Shown here: positions 53,896 through 64,000 of the stretch, one piece after another
Layout of the letters: each line of letters starts with the position of its first letter
Position numbering within the stretch: position 1 is the stretch's first letter
Assembly (NCBI GenBank): GCA_026018925.1
Contig: JAKSZU010000009.1
Coordinates: forward strand, 78,152,408 to 78,216,407
Length of the DNA stretch: 64,000 nucleotides
Reading direction: 5' to 3'
Source of the DNA: Tupaia tana
Taxonomy: Eukaryota; Chordata; Mammalia; Scandentia; Tupaiidae
The notes under the pieces: model-generated
The model's input: only the letters and a program-made list of their open reading frames with translations
Told to the model about the DNA's origin: nothing
Databases searched by the model: none
Position numbers and translations under genes: made by a program

Positions 53896-54085
53896 GTAGG
53901 GAGCCCCTCAGGCCTTCTATCTCTGTCTCTTTGTCTCTGAGGTCTCTGTATCTCTCTGCTTCTGTCTACTCATATATTTTTTGGTAATTTTTCCTTTTTA
54001 CGATTTTTTTTAAGGTAGAGTTTCTCTCTGGGTCTCAGCTCCATCTTTTGTTTTGTTAATAATCCCTTCTGCTCCTTTCTCGCAG
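53896..54085 (+). repeat. Representative satellite spacer (190 bp)
   Basis: gtagggagcc, a CT-rich stretch (tctctgtctctttgtctctg), a T-run, ggtaatttttccttttta, tttctctctgggtctcagct, gttttgttaataatccctt, and a pyrimidine tract ending tttctcgcag. Reverse-complement equivalent of 40195-40435 in half-L1 copy B. The 66-70-codon minus-strand frames in spacers (such as 52259-52459 and 62278-62478) arise from this sequence and are not genes. Confidence 0.9.
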
Positions 54086-55210
54086 GCAAGAGAGTTGAGC
54101 CATTCTCTGAGAAGATTCCTCATGGAAACTGGGAACTAGATATTTCAGGGCACAGGAGAAATGAAGATTTTCTACTCATAATTCAGACTCCAGCAAGCAA
54201 ACCTAGTGTGGCATTAGAGTTGAGCCATTCTCTGAGAAGATTCCTCATGGAAACTGGGAACTAGATATTTCAGGGCACAGGAGAAATGAAGATTTTCTAC
54301 TCATAATTCAGCCTCCAGCAAGCAAACCTAGGGTGGCAGGAGAGTTGAGCCATTCTCTGAGAAGATTCCTCATGGAAACTGGGAACTAGATATTTCAGGG
54401 CACAGGAGAAATGAAGATTATCTACTCATAATTCAGCCTCCAGCAAGCAAAGCTAGTGTGGCAGGAGAGTTGAGCCATTCTCTGAGAAGATTCCTCATGG
54501 AAACTGGGAACTAGATATTTCAGGGCAAATGAGAAATGAAGATTTTCTACTCATAATTCAGCCTCCAGCAAGCAAACCTAGTGTGGCAGGAGAGTTGAGC
54601 CATTCTCTGAGAAGATTCCTCATGGAAGCTGGGAACTAGATATTTCAGGGCACAGGAGAAATGAAGATTTTCTACTCATAATTCAGCCTCCAGCAAGCAA
54701 AGCTAGTGTGGCAGGAGAGTTGAGCCATTCTCTGAGAAGATTCCTCATGGAAACTGGGAACAAGATATTTCAGGGCACAGGAGAAATGAAGATTTTCTAC
54801 TCATAATTCAGCCTTCAGCAAGCAAACCTAGTGTGGCAGGAGAGTTGAGCCACTCTCTGAGAAGATTCCTCATGGAAACTGGGAACTAGATATTTCAGAG
54901 CACAGGAGAAATCAAGATTTTCTACTCATAATTCAGCCTCCAGCAAGCAAAGCTAGTGTGGCAGGAGAGTTGAGCCATTCTCTGAGAATATTCCTCATGG
55001 AAACTGGGAACTAGATATTTCAGGGCACAGGAGAAATGAAGATTTTCTACTCATAATTCAGCCTCCAGCAAGCAAACCTAGTGTGGCAGGAGAGTTGAAA
55101 CATTCTCTGAGAAGATTCCTCTTGGAAACTGGGAACTAGATATTTCAGGGCACAGGAGAAATGATGATTTTCTACTCATAATTCGGCCTCCAGCAAGCAA
55201 ATCTAGTGTG

Positions 55211-57779
55211 GTAGGGAGCCCCTCAGGCCTTCTATCTCTGTCTCTTTGTCTCTGAGGTCTCTGTATCTCTCTGCTTCTGTCTCCTCATTTTTTTTTTGGT
55301 AATTTTTCCTTTTTACGATTTTTTTTAAGGTAGAGTTTCTCTCTGGATCTCAGCTCCATCTTTTGTTTTGTTAATAATCCCTTCTGCTCCTTTCTCGCAG
55401 GCAAGAGAGTTGAGCCATTCTCTGAGAAGATTCCTCATGGAAACTGGGAACTAGATATTTCAGGGCACAGGAGAAATGAAGATTTTCTACTCATAATTCA
55501 GACTCCAGCAAGCAAACCTAGTGTGGCATTAGAGTTTAGCCATTCTCTGAGAAGATTCCTCATGGAAACTGGGAACTAGATATTTCAGGGCACAGGAGAA
55601 ATGAAGATTTTCTACTCATAATTCAGCCTCCAGCAAGCAAACCTAGGGTGGCAGGAGAGTTGAGCCATTCTCTGAGAAGATTCCTCATGGAAACTGGGAA
55701 CTAGATATTTCAGGGCACAGGAGAAATGAAGATTATCTACTCATAATTCAGCCTCCAGCAAGCAAAGCTAGTGTGGCAGGAGAGTTGAGCCATTCTCTGA
55801 GAAGATTCCTCATGGAAACTGGGAACTAGATATTTCAGGGCAAATGAGAAATGAAGATTTTCTACTCATAATTCAGCCTCCAGCAAGCAAACCTAGTGTG
55901 GCAGGAGAGTTGAGCCATTCTCTGAGAAGATTCCTCATGGAAACTGGGAACTAGATATTTCAGGGCACAGGAGAAATGAAGATTTTCTACTCATAATTCA
56001 GCCTCCAGGAAGCAAAGCTAGTGTGGTAGGGAGCCCCTCAGGCCTTCTATCTCTGTCTCTTTGTCTCTGAGGTGTCTGTCTCTCTCTGCTTCTGTCTCCT
56101 CATTTTTTTTTGGTAATTTTTCCTATTTATGATATTTTTTAAAGGTAGAGTTTCTCTCTGGATCTCAGCTCCATCTTTTGTTTTGTTAATAATCCCTTCT
56201 GATCCTTTCTCACAGGCAGGAGAGTTGAGCCATTCTCTGAGAAGACTCCTCATGGAAACTGGGAACTAGATATTTCAGGGCACAGGAGAAATGAAGATTT
56301 TCTACTCATAATTCAGACTCCAGCAAGCAAACCTAGTGTGGCAGGAGAGTTGAGCCATTCTCTGAGAAGATTCCTCATGGAAACTGGGAACTAGATATTT
56401 CAGGGCACAGGAGAAATGAAGATTTTCTACTCGTAATTCAGCCTCCAGCAAGCAAACCTAGTGTGGCAGGAGAGTTGAGCCATTCTCTGAGAAGATTCCT
56501 CATGGAAACTGGGAACTAGATATTTCAGGGCACAGGAGAAATGAAGATTTTCTACTCATAATTCAGCCTCCAGCAAGCAAAGCTAGTGTCGCAGGAGAGT
56601 TGAGCCATTCTCTGAGAAGATTCCTCATGGAAACTGGGAACTAGATATTTCAGGGCACATGAGAAATGAAGATTTTCTACTCATAATTCAGCCTCCAGCA
56701 AGCAAACCTAGTGTGGCAGGAGAGTTGAGCCATTCTCTGAGAAGATTCCTCATGGAAACTGGGAACTAGATATTTCAGGGCACAGGAGAAATGAAGATTT
56801 TCTACTCATAATTCAGCCTCCAGCAAGCAAACCTAGTGTGGCAGGAGAGTTGAGCCATTCTCTGAGAAGATTCCTCATGGAAACTGGGAACTAGATATTT
56901 CAGGGCACAGGAGAAATGAAGATTTAATACTCATAATTCAGCCTCCAGCAAGCAAACCTAGTGTGGCAGGAGAGTTGAGCCATTCTCTGAGAAGATTCCT
57001 CATGGAAACTGGGAACTAGATATTTCAGGGAACAGGAGAAATGAAGATTTTCTACTCATAATTCAGCCTCCAGCAAGCAAAGCTAGTGTGGCAGGAGAGT
57101 TGAGCCATTCTCTGAGAAGATTCCTCTTGGAAACTGGGAACTAGATATTTCAGGGCACAGGAGAAATGATGATTTTCTACTCATAATTCGGCCTCCAGCA
57201 AGCAAATCTAGTGTGGTAGGGAGCCCCTCAGGCCTTCTATCTCTGTCTCTTTGTCTCTGAGGTCTCTGTATCTCTCTGCTTCTGTCTACTCATTTTTTTT
57301 TTGGTAATTTTTCCTTTTTACGATTTTTTTTAAGGTAGAGTTTCTCTCTGGATCTCAGCTCCATCTTTTGTTTTGTTAATAATCACTTCTGCTCCTTTCT
57401 CGCAGGAAGAGAGTTGAGCCATTCTCTGAGAAGATTCCTCATGGAAACTGGGAACTAGATATTTCAGGGCACAGGAGAAATGAAGATTTTCTACTCATAA
57501 TTCAGACTCCAGCAAGCAAACCTAGTGTGGCATTAGAGTTGAGCCATTCTCTGAGAAGATTCCTCATGGAAACTGGGAACTAGATATTTCAGGGCACAGG
57601 AGAAATGAAGATTTTCTACTCATAATTCAGCCTCCAGCAAGCAAACCTAGTGTGGCAGGAGAGTTGAAACATTCTCTGAGAAGATTCCTCTTGGAAACTG
57701 GGAACTAGATATTTCAGGGCACAGGAGAAATGATGATTTTCTACTCATAATTCGGCCTCCAGCAAGCAAATCTAGTGTG
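55211..57779 (+). repeat. 2,569-bp satellite segment, first copy
   Basis: Spacer order 5-8-3 monomers. Spacers at 55211, 56026 and 57216 recur exactly 2,569 bp later at 57780, 58595 and 59785, with shared private variants (ccaggaagcaaagc, gtgtcgcagg, atttaatactc, cagggaacagg). A recent large duplication within the array. Confidence 0.9.
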
Positions 57780-60348
57780 GTAGGGAGCCCCTCAGGCCTT
57801 CTATCTCTGTCTCTTTGTCTCTGAGGTCTCTGTATCTCTCTGCTTCTGTCTCCTCATTTTTTTTTTGGTAATTTTTCCTTTTTACGATTTTTTTTAAGGT
57901 AGAGTTTCTCTCTGGATCTCAGCTCCATCTTTTGTTTTGTTAATAATCCCTTCTGCTCCTTTCTCGCAGGCAAGAGAGTTGAGCCATTCTCTGAGAAGAT
58001 TCCTCATGGAAACTGGGAACTAGATATTTCAGGGCACAGGAGAAATGAAGATTTTCTACTCATAATTCAGACTCCAGCAAGCAAACCTAGTGTGGCATTA
58101 GAGTTTAGCCATTCTCTGAGAAGATTCCTCATGGAAACTGGGAACTAGATATTTCAGGGCACAGGAGAAATGAAGATTTTCTACTCATAATTCAGCCTCC
58201 AGCAAGCAAACCTAGGGTGGCAGGAGAGTTGAGCCATTCTCTGAGAAGATTCCTCATGGAAACTGGGAACTAGATATTTCAGGGCACAGGAGAAATGAAG
58301 ATTATCTACTCATAATTCAGCCTCCAGCAAGCAAAGCTAGTGTGGCAGGAGAGTTGAGCCATTCTCTGAGAAGATTCCTCATGGAAACTGGGAACTAGAT
58401 ATTTCAGGGCAAATGAGAAATGAAGATTTTCTACTCATAATTCAGCCTCCAGCAAGCAAACCTAGTGTGGCAGGAGAGTTGAGCCATTCTCTGAGAAGAT
58501 TCCTCATGGAAACTGGGAACTAGATATTTCAGGGCACAGGAGAAATGAAGATTTTCTACTCATAATTCAGCCTCCAGGAAGCAAAGCTAGTGTGGTAGGG
58601 AGCCCCTCAGGCCTTCTATCTCTGTCTCTTTGTCTCTGAGGTGTCTGTCTCTCTCTGCTTCTGTCTCCTCATTTTTTTTTGGTAATTTTTCCTATTTATG
58701 ATATTTTTTAAAGGTAGAGTTTCTCTCTGGATCTCAGCTCCATCTTTTGTTTTGTTAATAATCCCTTCTGATCCTTTCTCACAGGCAGGAGAGTTGAGCC
58801 ATTCTCTGAGAAGACTCCTCATGGAAACTGGGAACTAGATATTTCAGGGCACAGGAGAAATGAAGATTTTCTACTCATAATTCAGACTCCAGCAAGCAAA
58901 CCTAGTGTGGCAGGAGAGTTGAGCCATTCTCTGAGAAGATTCCTCATGGAAACTGGGAACTAGATATTTCAGGGCACAGGAGAAATGAAGATTTTCTACT
59001 CGTAATTCAGCCTCCAGCAAGCAAACCTAGTGTGGCAGGAGAGTTGAGCCATTCTCTGAGAAGATTCCTCATGGAAACTGGGAACTAGATATTTCAGGGC
59101 ACAGGAGAAATGAAGATTTTCTACTCATAATTCAGCCTCCAGCAAGCAAAGCTAGTGTCGCAGGAGAGTTGAGCCATTTTCTGAGAAGATTCCTCATGGA
59201 AACTGGGAACTAGATATTTCAGGGCACATGAGAAATGAAGATTTTCTACTCATAATTCAGCCTCCAGCAAGCAAACCTAGTGTGGCAGGAGAGTTGAGCC
59301 ATTCTCTGAGAAGATTCCTCATGGAAACTGGGAACTAGATATTTCAGGGCACAGGAGAAATGAAGATTTTCTACTCATAATTCAGCCTCCAGCAAGCAAA
59401 CCTAGTGTGGCAGGAGAGTTGAGCCATTCTCTGAGAAGATTCCTCATGGAAACTGGGAACTAGATATTTCAGGGCACAGGAGAAATGAAGATTTAATACT
59501 CATAATTCAGCCTCCAGCAAGCAAACCTAGTGTGGCAGGAGAGTTGAGCCATTCTCTGAGAAGATTCCTCATGGAAACTGGGAACTAGATATTTCAGGGA
59601 ACAGGAGAAATGAAGATTTTCTACTCATAATTCAGCCTCCAGCAAGCAAAGCTAGTGTGGCAGGAGAGTTGAGCCATTCTCTGAGAAGATTCCTCTTGGA
59701 AACTGGGAACTAGATATTTCAGGGCACAGGAGAAATGATGATTTTCTACTCATAATTCGGCCTCCAGCAAGCAAATCTAGTGTGGTAGGGAGCCCCTCAG
59801 GCCTTCTATCTCTGTCTCTTTGTCTCTGAGGTCTCTGTATCTCTCTGCTTCTGTCTACTCATTTTTTTTTGGTAATTTTTCCTTTTTACGATTTTTTTTA
59901 AGGTAGAGTTTCTCTCTGGATCTCAGCTCCATCTTTTGTTTTGTTAATAATCACTTCTGCTCCTTTCTCGCAGGAAGAGAGTTGAGCCATTCTCTGAGAA
60001 GATTCCTCATGGAAACTGGGAACTAGATATTTCAGGGCACAGGAGAAATGAAGATTTTCTACTCATAATTCATACTCCAGCAAGCAAACCTAGTGTGGCA
60101 TTAGAGTTGAGCCATTCTCTGAGAAGATTCCTCATGGAAACTGGGAACTAGATATTTCAGGGCACAGGAGAAATGAAGATTTTCTACTCATAATTCAGCC
60201 TCCAGCAAGCAAACCTAGGGTGGCAGGAGAGTTGAGCCATTCTCTGAGAAGTTTCCTCATGGAAACTGGGAACTAGATATTTCAGGGCACAGGAGAAATG
60301 AAGATTATCTACTCATAAGTCAGCCTCCAGCAAGCAAAGCTAGTGTGG
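57780..60348 (+). repeat. 2,569-bp satellite segment, second copy
   Basis: Near-identical to 55211-57779. Differences I can see are few, for example cattttctg at about 59176 against cattctctg, and a shorter T-run in the spacer at 59785. After the third spacer this copy continues with 8 monomers where the first has 3, so the duplicate ends inside that block. Confidence 0.88.
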
Positions 60349-63300
60349 CAGGAGAGTTGAGCCCTTCTCTGAGAAGATTCCTCATGGAAACTGGGAACTA
60401 GATATTTCAGGGCAAATGAGAAATGAAGATTTTCTACTCATAATTCAGCCTCCAGCAAGCAAACCTAGTGTGGCAGGAGAGTTGAGCCATTCTCTGAGAA
60501 GATTCCTCATGGAAACTGGGAACTAGACATTTCAGGGCACAGGTGAAATGAAGATTTTCTACTCATAATTCAGCCTCCAGCAAGCAAACCTAGTGTGGCA
60601 GGAGAGTTGAGCCATTCTCTGAGAAGATTCCTCATGGAAACTGGGAACTAGATTTTTCAGGGCACAGGAGAAATGAAGATTTAATACTCATAATTCAGCC
60701 TCCAGCAAGCAAACCTAGTGTGGCAGGAGAGTTGAGCCATTCTCTGAGAAGATTCCTCATGGAAACTGGGAACTAGATATTTCAGGGAACAGGAGAAATG
60801 AAGATTTTCTACTCATAATTCAGCCTCCAGCAAGCAAAGCTAGTGTGGCAGGAGAGTTGAGCCATTCTCTGAGAAGATTCCTCTTGGAAACTGGGAACTA
60901 GATATTTCAGGGCACAGGAGAAATGATGATTTTCTACTCATAATTCGGCCTCCAGCAAGCAAATCTAGTGTGGTAGGGAGCCCCTCAGGCCTTCTATCTC
61001 TGTCTCTTGGTCTCTGAGGTCTCTGTATCTCTCTGCTTCTGTCTCCTCATTTTTTTTTGGTAATTTTTCCTTTTTACGATTTTTTTAAGGTAGAGTTTCT
61101 CTCTGGATCTCAGCTCCATCTTTTGTTTTGTTAATAATCCCTTCTGCTCCTTTCTCGCAGGCAAGAGAGTTGAGACATTCTCTGAGAAGATTCCTCATGG
61201 AAACTGGGAACTAGATATTTCAGGGCACAGGAGAAATGAAGATTTTCTACTCATAATTCAGACTCCAGCAAGCAAACCTAGTGTGGCATTAGAGTTGAGC
61301 CATTCTCTGAGAAGATTCCTCATGGAAACTGGGAACTAGATATTTCAGGGTACAGGAGAAATGAAGATTTTCTACTCATAATTCAGCCTCCAGCAAGCAA
61401 ACCTAGGGTGGCAGGAGAGTTGAGCCATTCTCTGAGAAGATTCCTCATGGAAACTGGGAACTAGATATTTCAGGGCACAGGAGAAATGAAGATTATCTAC
61501 TCATAATTCAGCCTCCAGCAAGCAAAGCTAGTGTGGCAGGAGAGTTGAGCCATTCTCTGAGAAGATTCCTCATGGAAACTGGGAACTAGATATTTCAGGG
61601 CAAATGAGAAATGAAGATTTTCTACTCATAATTCAGCCTCCAGCAAGCAAACCTAGTGTGGCAGGAGAGTTGAGCCATTCTCTGAGAAGATTCCTCATGG
61701 AAGCTGGGAACTAGATATTTCAGGGCACAGGAGAAATGAAGATTTTCTACTCATAATTCAGCCTCCAGCAAGCAAAGCTAGTGTGGCAGGAGAGTTGAGC
61801 CATTCTCTGAGAAGATTCCTCATGGAAACTGGGAACAAGATATTTCAGGGCACAGGAGAAATGAAGATTTTCTACTCATAATTCAGCCTCCAGCAAGCAA
61901 ACCTAGTGTGGCAGGAGAGTTGAGCCACTCTCTGAGAAGATTCCTCATGGAAACTGGGAACTAGATATTTCAGAGCACAGGAGAAATCAAGATTTTCTAC
62001 TCATAATTCAGCCTCCAGCAAGCAAAGCTAGTGTGGCAGGAGAGTTGAGCCATTCTCTGAGAATATTCCTCATGGAAACTGGGAACTAGATATTTCAGGG
62101 CACAGGAGAAATGAAGATTTTCTACTCATAATTCAGCCTCCAGCAAGCAAACCTAGTGTGGCAGGAGAGTTGAAACATTCTCTGAGAAGATTCCTCTTGG
62201 AAACTGGGAACTAGATATTTCAGGGCACAGGAGAAATGATGATTTTCTACTCATAATTCGGCCTCCAGCAAGCAAATCTAGTGTGGTAGGGAGCCCCTCA
62301 GGCCTTCTATCTCTGTCTCTTTGTCTCTGAGGTCTCTGTATCTCTCTGCTTCTGTCTCCTCATTTTTTTTTGGTAATTTTTCCTTTTTACGATTTTTTTT
62401 AAGGTAGAGTTTCTCTCTGGATCTCAGCTCCATCTTTTGTTTTGTTAATAATCCCTTCTGCTCCTTTCTCGCAGGCAAGAGAGTTGAGCCATTCTCTGAG
62501 AAGATTCCTCATGGAAACTGGGAACTAGATATTTCAGGGCACAGGAGAAATGAAGATTTTCTACTCATAATTCAGACTCCAGCAAGCAAACCTAGTGTGG
62601 CATTAGAGTTGAGCCATTCTCTGAGAAGATTCCTCATGGAAACTGGGAACTAGATATTTCAGGGCACAGGAGAAATGAAGATTTTCTACTCATAATTCAG
62701 CCTCCAGCAAGCAAACCTAGGGTGGCAGGAGAGTTGAGCCATTCTCTGAGAAGATTCCTCATGGAAACTGGGAACTAGATATTTCAGGGCACAGGAGAAA
62801 TGAAGATTATCTACTCATAATTCAGCCTCCAGCAAGCAAAGCTAGTGTGGCAGGAGAGTTGAGCCATTCTCTGAGAAGATTCCTCATGGAAACTGGGAAC
62901 TAGATATTTCAGGGCAAATGAGAAATGAAGATTTTCTACTCATAATTCAGCCTCCAGCAAGCAAACCTAGTGTGGCAGGAGAGTTGAGCCATTCTCTGAG
63001 AAGATTCCTCATGGAAACTGGGAACTAGATATTTCAGGGCACAGGTGAAATGAAGATTTTCTACTCATAATTCAGCCTCCAGCAAGCAAACCTAGTGTGG
63101 CAGGAGAGTTGAGCCATTCTCTGAGAAGTTTCCTCATGGAAACTGGGAACTAGATTTTTCAGGGCACAGGAGAAATGAAGATTTAATACTCATAATTCAG
63201 CCTCCAGCAAGCAAACCTAGTGTGGCAGGAGAGTTGAGCCATTCTCTGAGAAGATTCCTCATGGAAACTGGGAACTAGATATTTCAGGGAACAGGAGAAA

Positions 63301-64000
63301 TGAAGATTTTCTACTCATAATTCAGCCTCCAGCAAGCAAAGCTAGTGTGGCAGGAGAGTTGAGCCATTCTCTGAGAAGATTCCTCTTGGAAACTGGGAAC
63401 TAGATATTTCAGGGCACAGGAGAAATGATGATTTTCTACTCATAATTCGGCCTCCAGCAAGCAAATCTAGTGTGGTAGGGAGCCCCTCAGGCCTTCTATC
63501 TCTGTCTCTTGGTCACTGAGGTCTCTGTATCTCTCTGCTTCTGTCTCCTCATTTTTTTTTTGGTAATTTTTCCTTTTTACGATTTTTTTAAGGTAGAGTT
63601 TCTCTCTGGATCTCAGCTCCATCTTTTGTTTTGTTAATAATCCCTTCTGCTCCTTTCTCGCAGGCAAGAGAGTTGAGCCATTCTCTGAGAAGATTCCTCA
63701 TGGAAACTGGGAACTAGATATTTCAGGGCACAGGAGAAATGAAGATTTTCTACTCATAATTCAGCCTCCAGCAAGCAAACCTAGTGTGGCAGGAGAGTTG
63801 AGCCATTCTCTGAGAAGATTCCTGATGGAAGCTGGGAACTAGATATTTCAGGGCACAGGAGAAATGAAGATTTTCTACTCATAATTCAGCCTCCAGCAAG
63901 CAAAGCTAGTGTGGCAGGAGAGTTGAGCCATTCTCTGAGAAGATTCCTCATGGAAACTGGGAACAAGATATTTCAGGGCACAGGAGAAATGAAGATTTTC

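Larger units (their letters stand above)
50094..64000 (+). repeat. 125-bp satellite array with 190-bp spacers, runs past the right edge
   Basis: About 90 head-to-tail monomers of 125 bp (gagccattctctgagaagat ... agcaagcaaacctagtgtgg), highly alike. Thirteen spacers of about 190 bp start with gtagggagcc at 51076, 52267, 52706, 53896, 55211, 56026, 57216, 57780, 58595, 59785, 60973, 62286 and 63475. Gaps between spacer starts are 1191, 439, 1190, 1315, 815, 1190, 564, 815, 1190, 1188, 1313 and 1189 bp, each close to n x 125 + 190 with n = 8, 2, 8, 9, 5, 8, 3, 5, 8, 8, 9, 8. Monomers are position-specific: the first after a spacer often has attcagactcc, the last often has gatgattttc and attcggcctcc. 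No coding potential. Both parts match the 5'UTR of half-L1 copy B. Confidence 0.97.

Noticed and set aside
52259..63667. Recurrent 66-68-codon minus-strand ORFs in the satellite spacers
   Set aside because: They repeat only because the spacer repeats; composition is low-complexity K/E/R and the frame is antisense to the element's 5'UTR.
50094..64000. Possible CRISPR-like or gene-coding tandem repeat
   Set aside because: Head-to-tail 125-bp monomers without unique spacers, in a mammalian genome, with a clear origin in a retroelement 5'UTR.

Overview
This is a placental-mammal genomic window made almost entirely of retroelements. I see no intact, expressed host gene, rRNA or tRNA gene. The host call rests on mammalian LINE-1 (L1) ORFs, tRNA-derived SINEs with pol III A/B boxes and a pyrimidine-rich tail, an endogenous retrovirus (ERV), and a processed pseudogene of the nuclear-pore gene NUP54. 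The SINEs are not primate Alu or rodent B1. They look most like the tRNA-derived SINEs of colugos (CYN type), but that species guess is a weak inference.

Layout. 1-830 holds L1-type 3'UTR fragments in both orientations. 2.2-20.3 kb is one old plus-strand L1 (L1-B) split by nested insertions: SINEs, a nearly full-length L1 (L1-A, 3.44-9.32 kb), the NUP54 pseudogene (10.66-12.69 kb), an ORF2-less 'half-L1' (12.79-15.21 kb, minus) and a GC-rich VNTR composite retrotransposon resembling SVA in architecture (16.93-19.03 kb, minus). 20.3-32 kb holds decayed L1s with SINEs. 32.3-37.1 kb is an older plus-strand half-L1. 37.3-45.6 kb is an ancient L1 (L1-F) carrying a SINE, a young half-L1 with an intact ORF1 (37.9-40.6 kb, minus), and a SINE that itself carries an ERV (41.64-44.92 kb). 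46-50 kb is old L1 plus SINEs. 50.1-64.0 kb is an uninterrupted satellite of about 90 monomers of 125 bp, broken by thirteen 190-bp spacers, and it runs off the right edge.

Three systems stand out. (1) The ERV has a pair of 583-bp LTRs, a 6-bp target duplication, a Lys-type primer site and a polypurine tract, but only a small coding region: Gag matrix, a segment of the host oligosaccharyltransferase gene STT3B, the N-terminal part of a capsid-like domain, and an Env transmembrane remnant. It looks like a retrovirus that captured host mRNA. (2) The satellite monomer and spacer both match the 5'UTR of the half-L1 at 37.9-40.6 kb, in sense orientation, so a retrotransposon promoter seems to have become a satellite with block lengths of n x 125 + 190 bp. 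(3) The half-L1s and the VNTR composite share related L1-type 3' ends, have poly-A tails, and where checked have 17-18 bp target duplications. They look like non-autonomous parasites of the L1 machinery.

All positions were read by eye. Identities to STT3B, NUP54 and retroviral domains come from family recall, without database searches.
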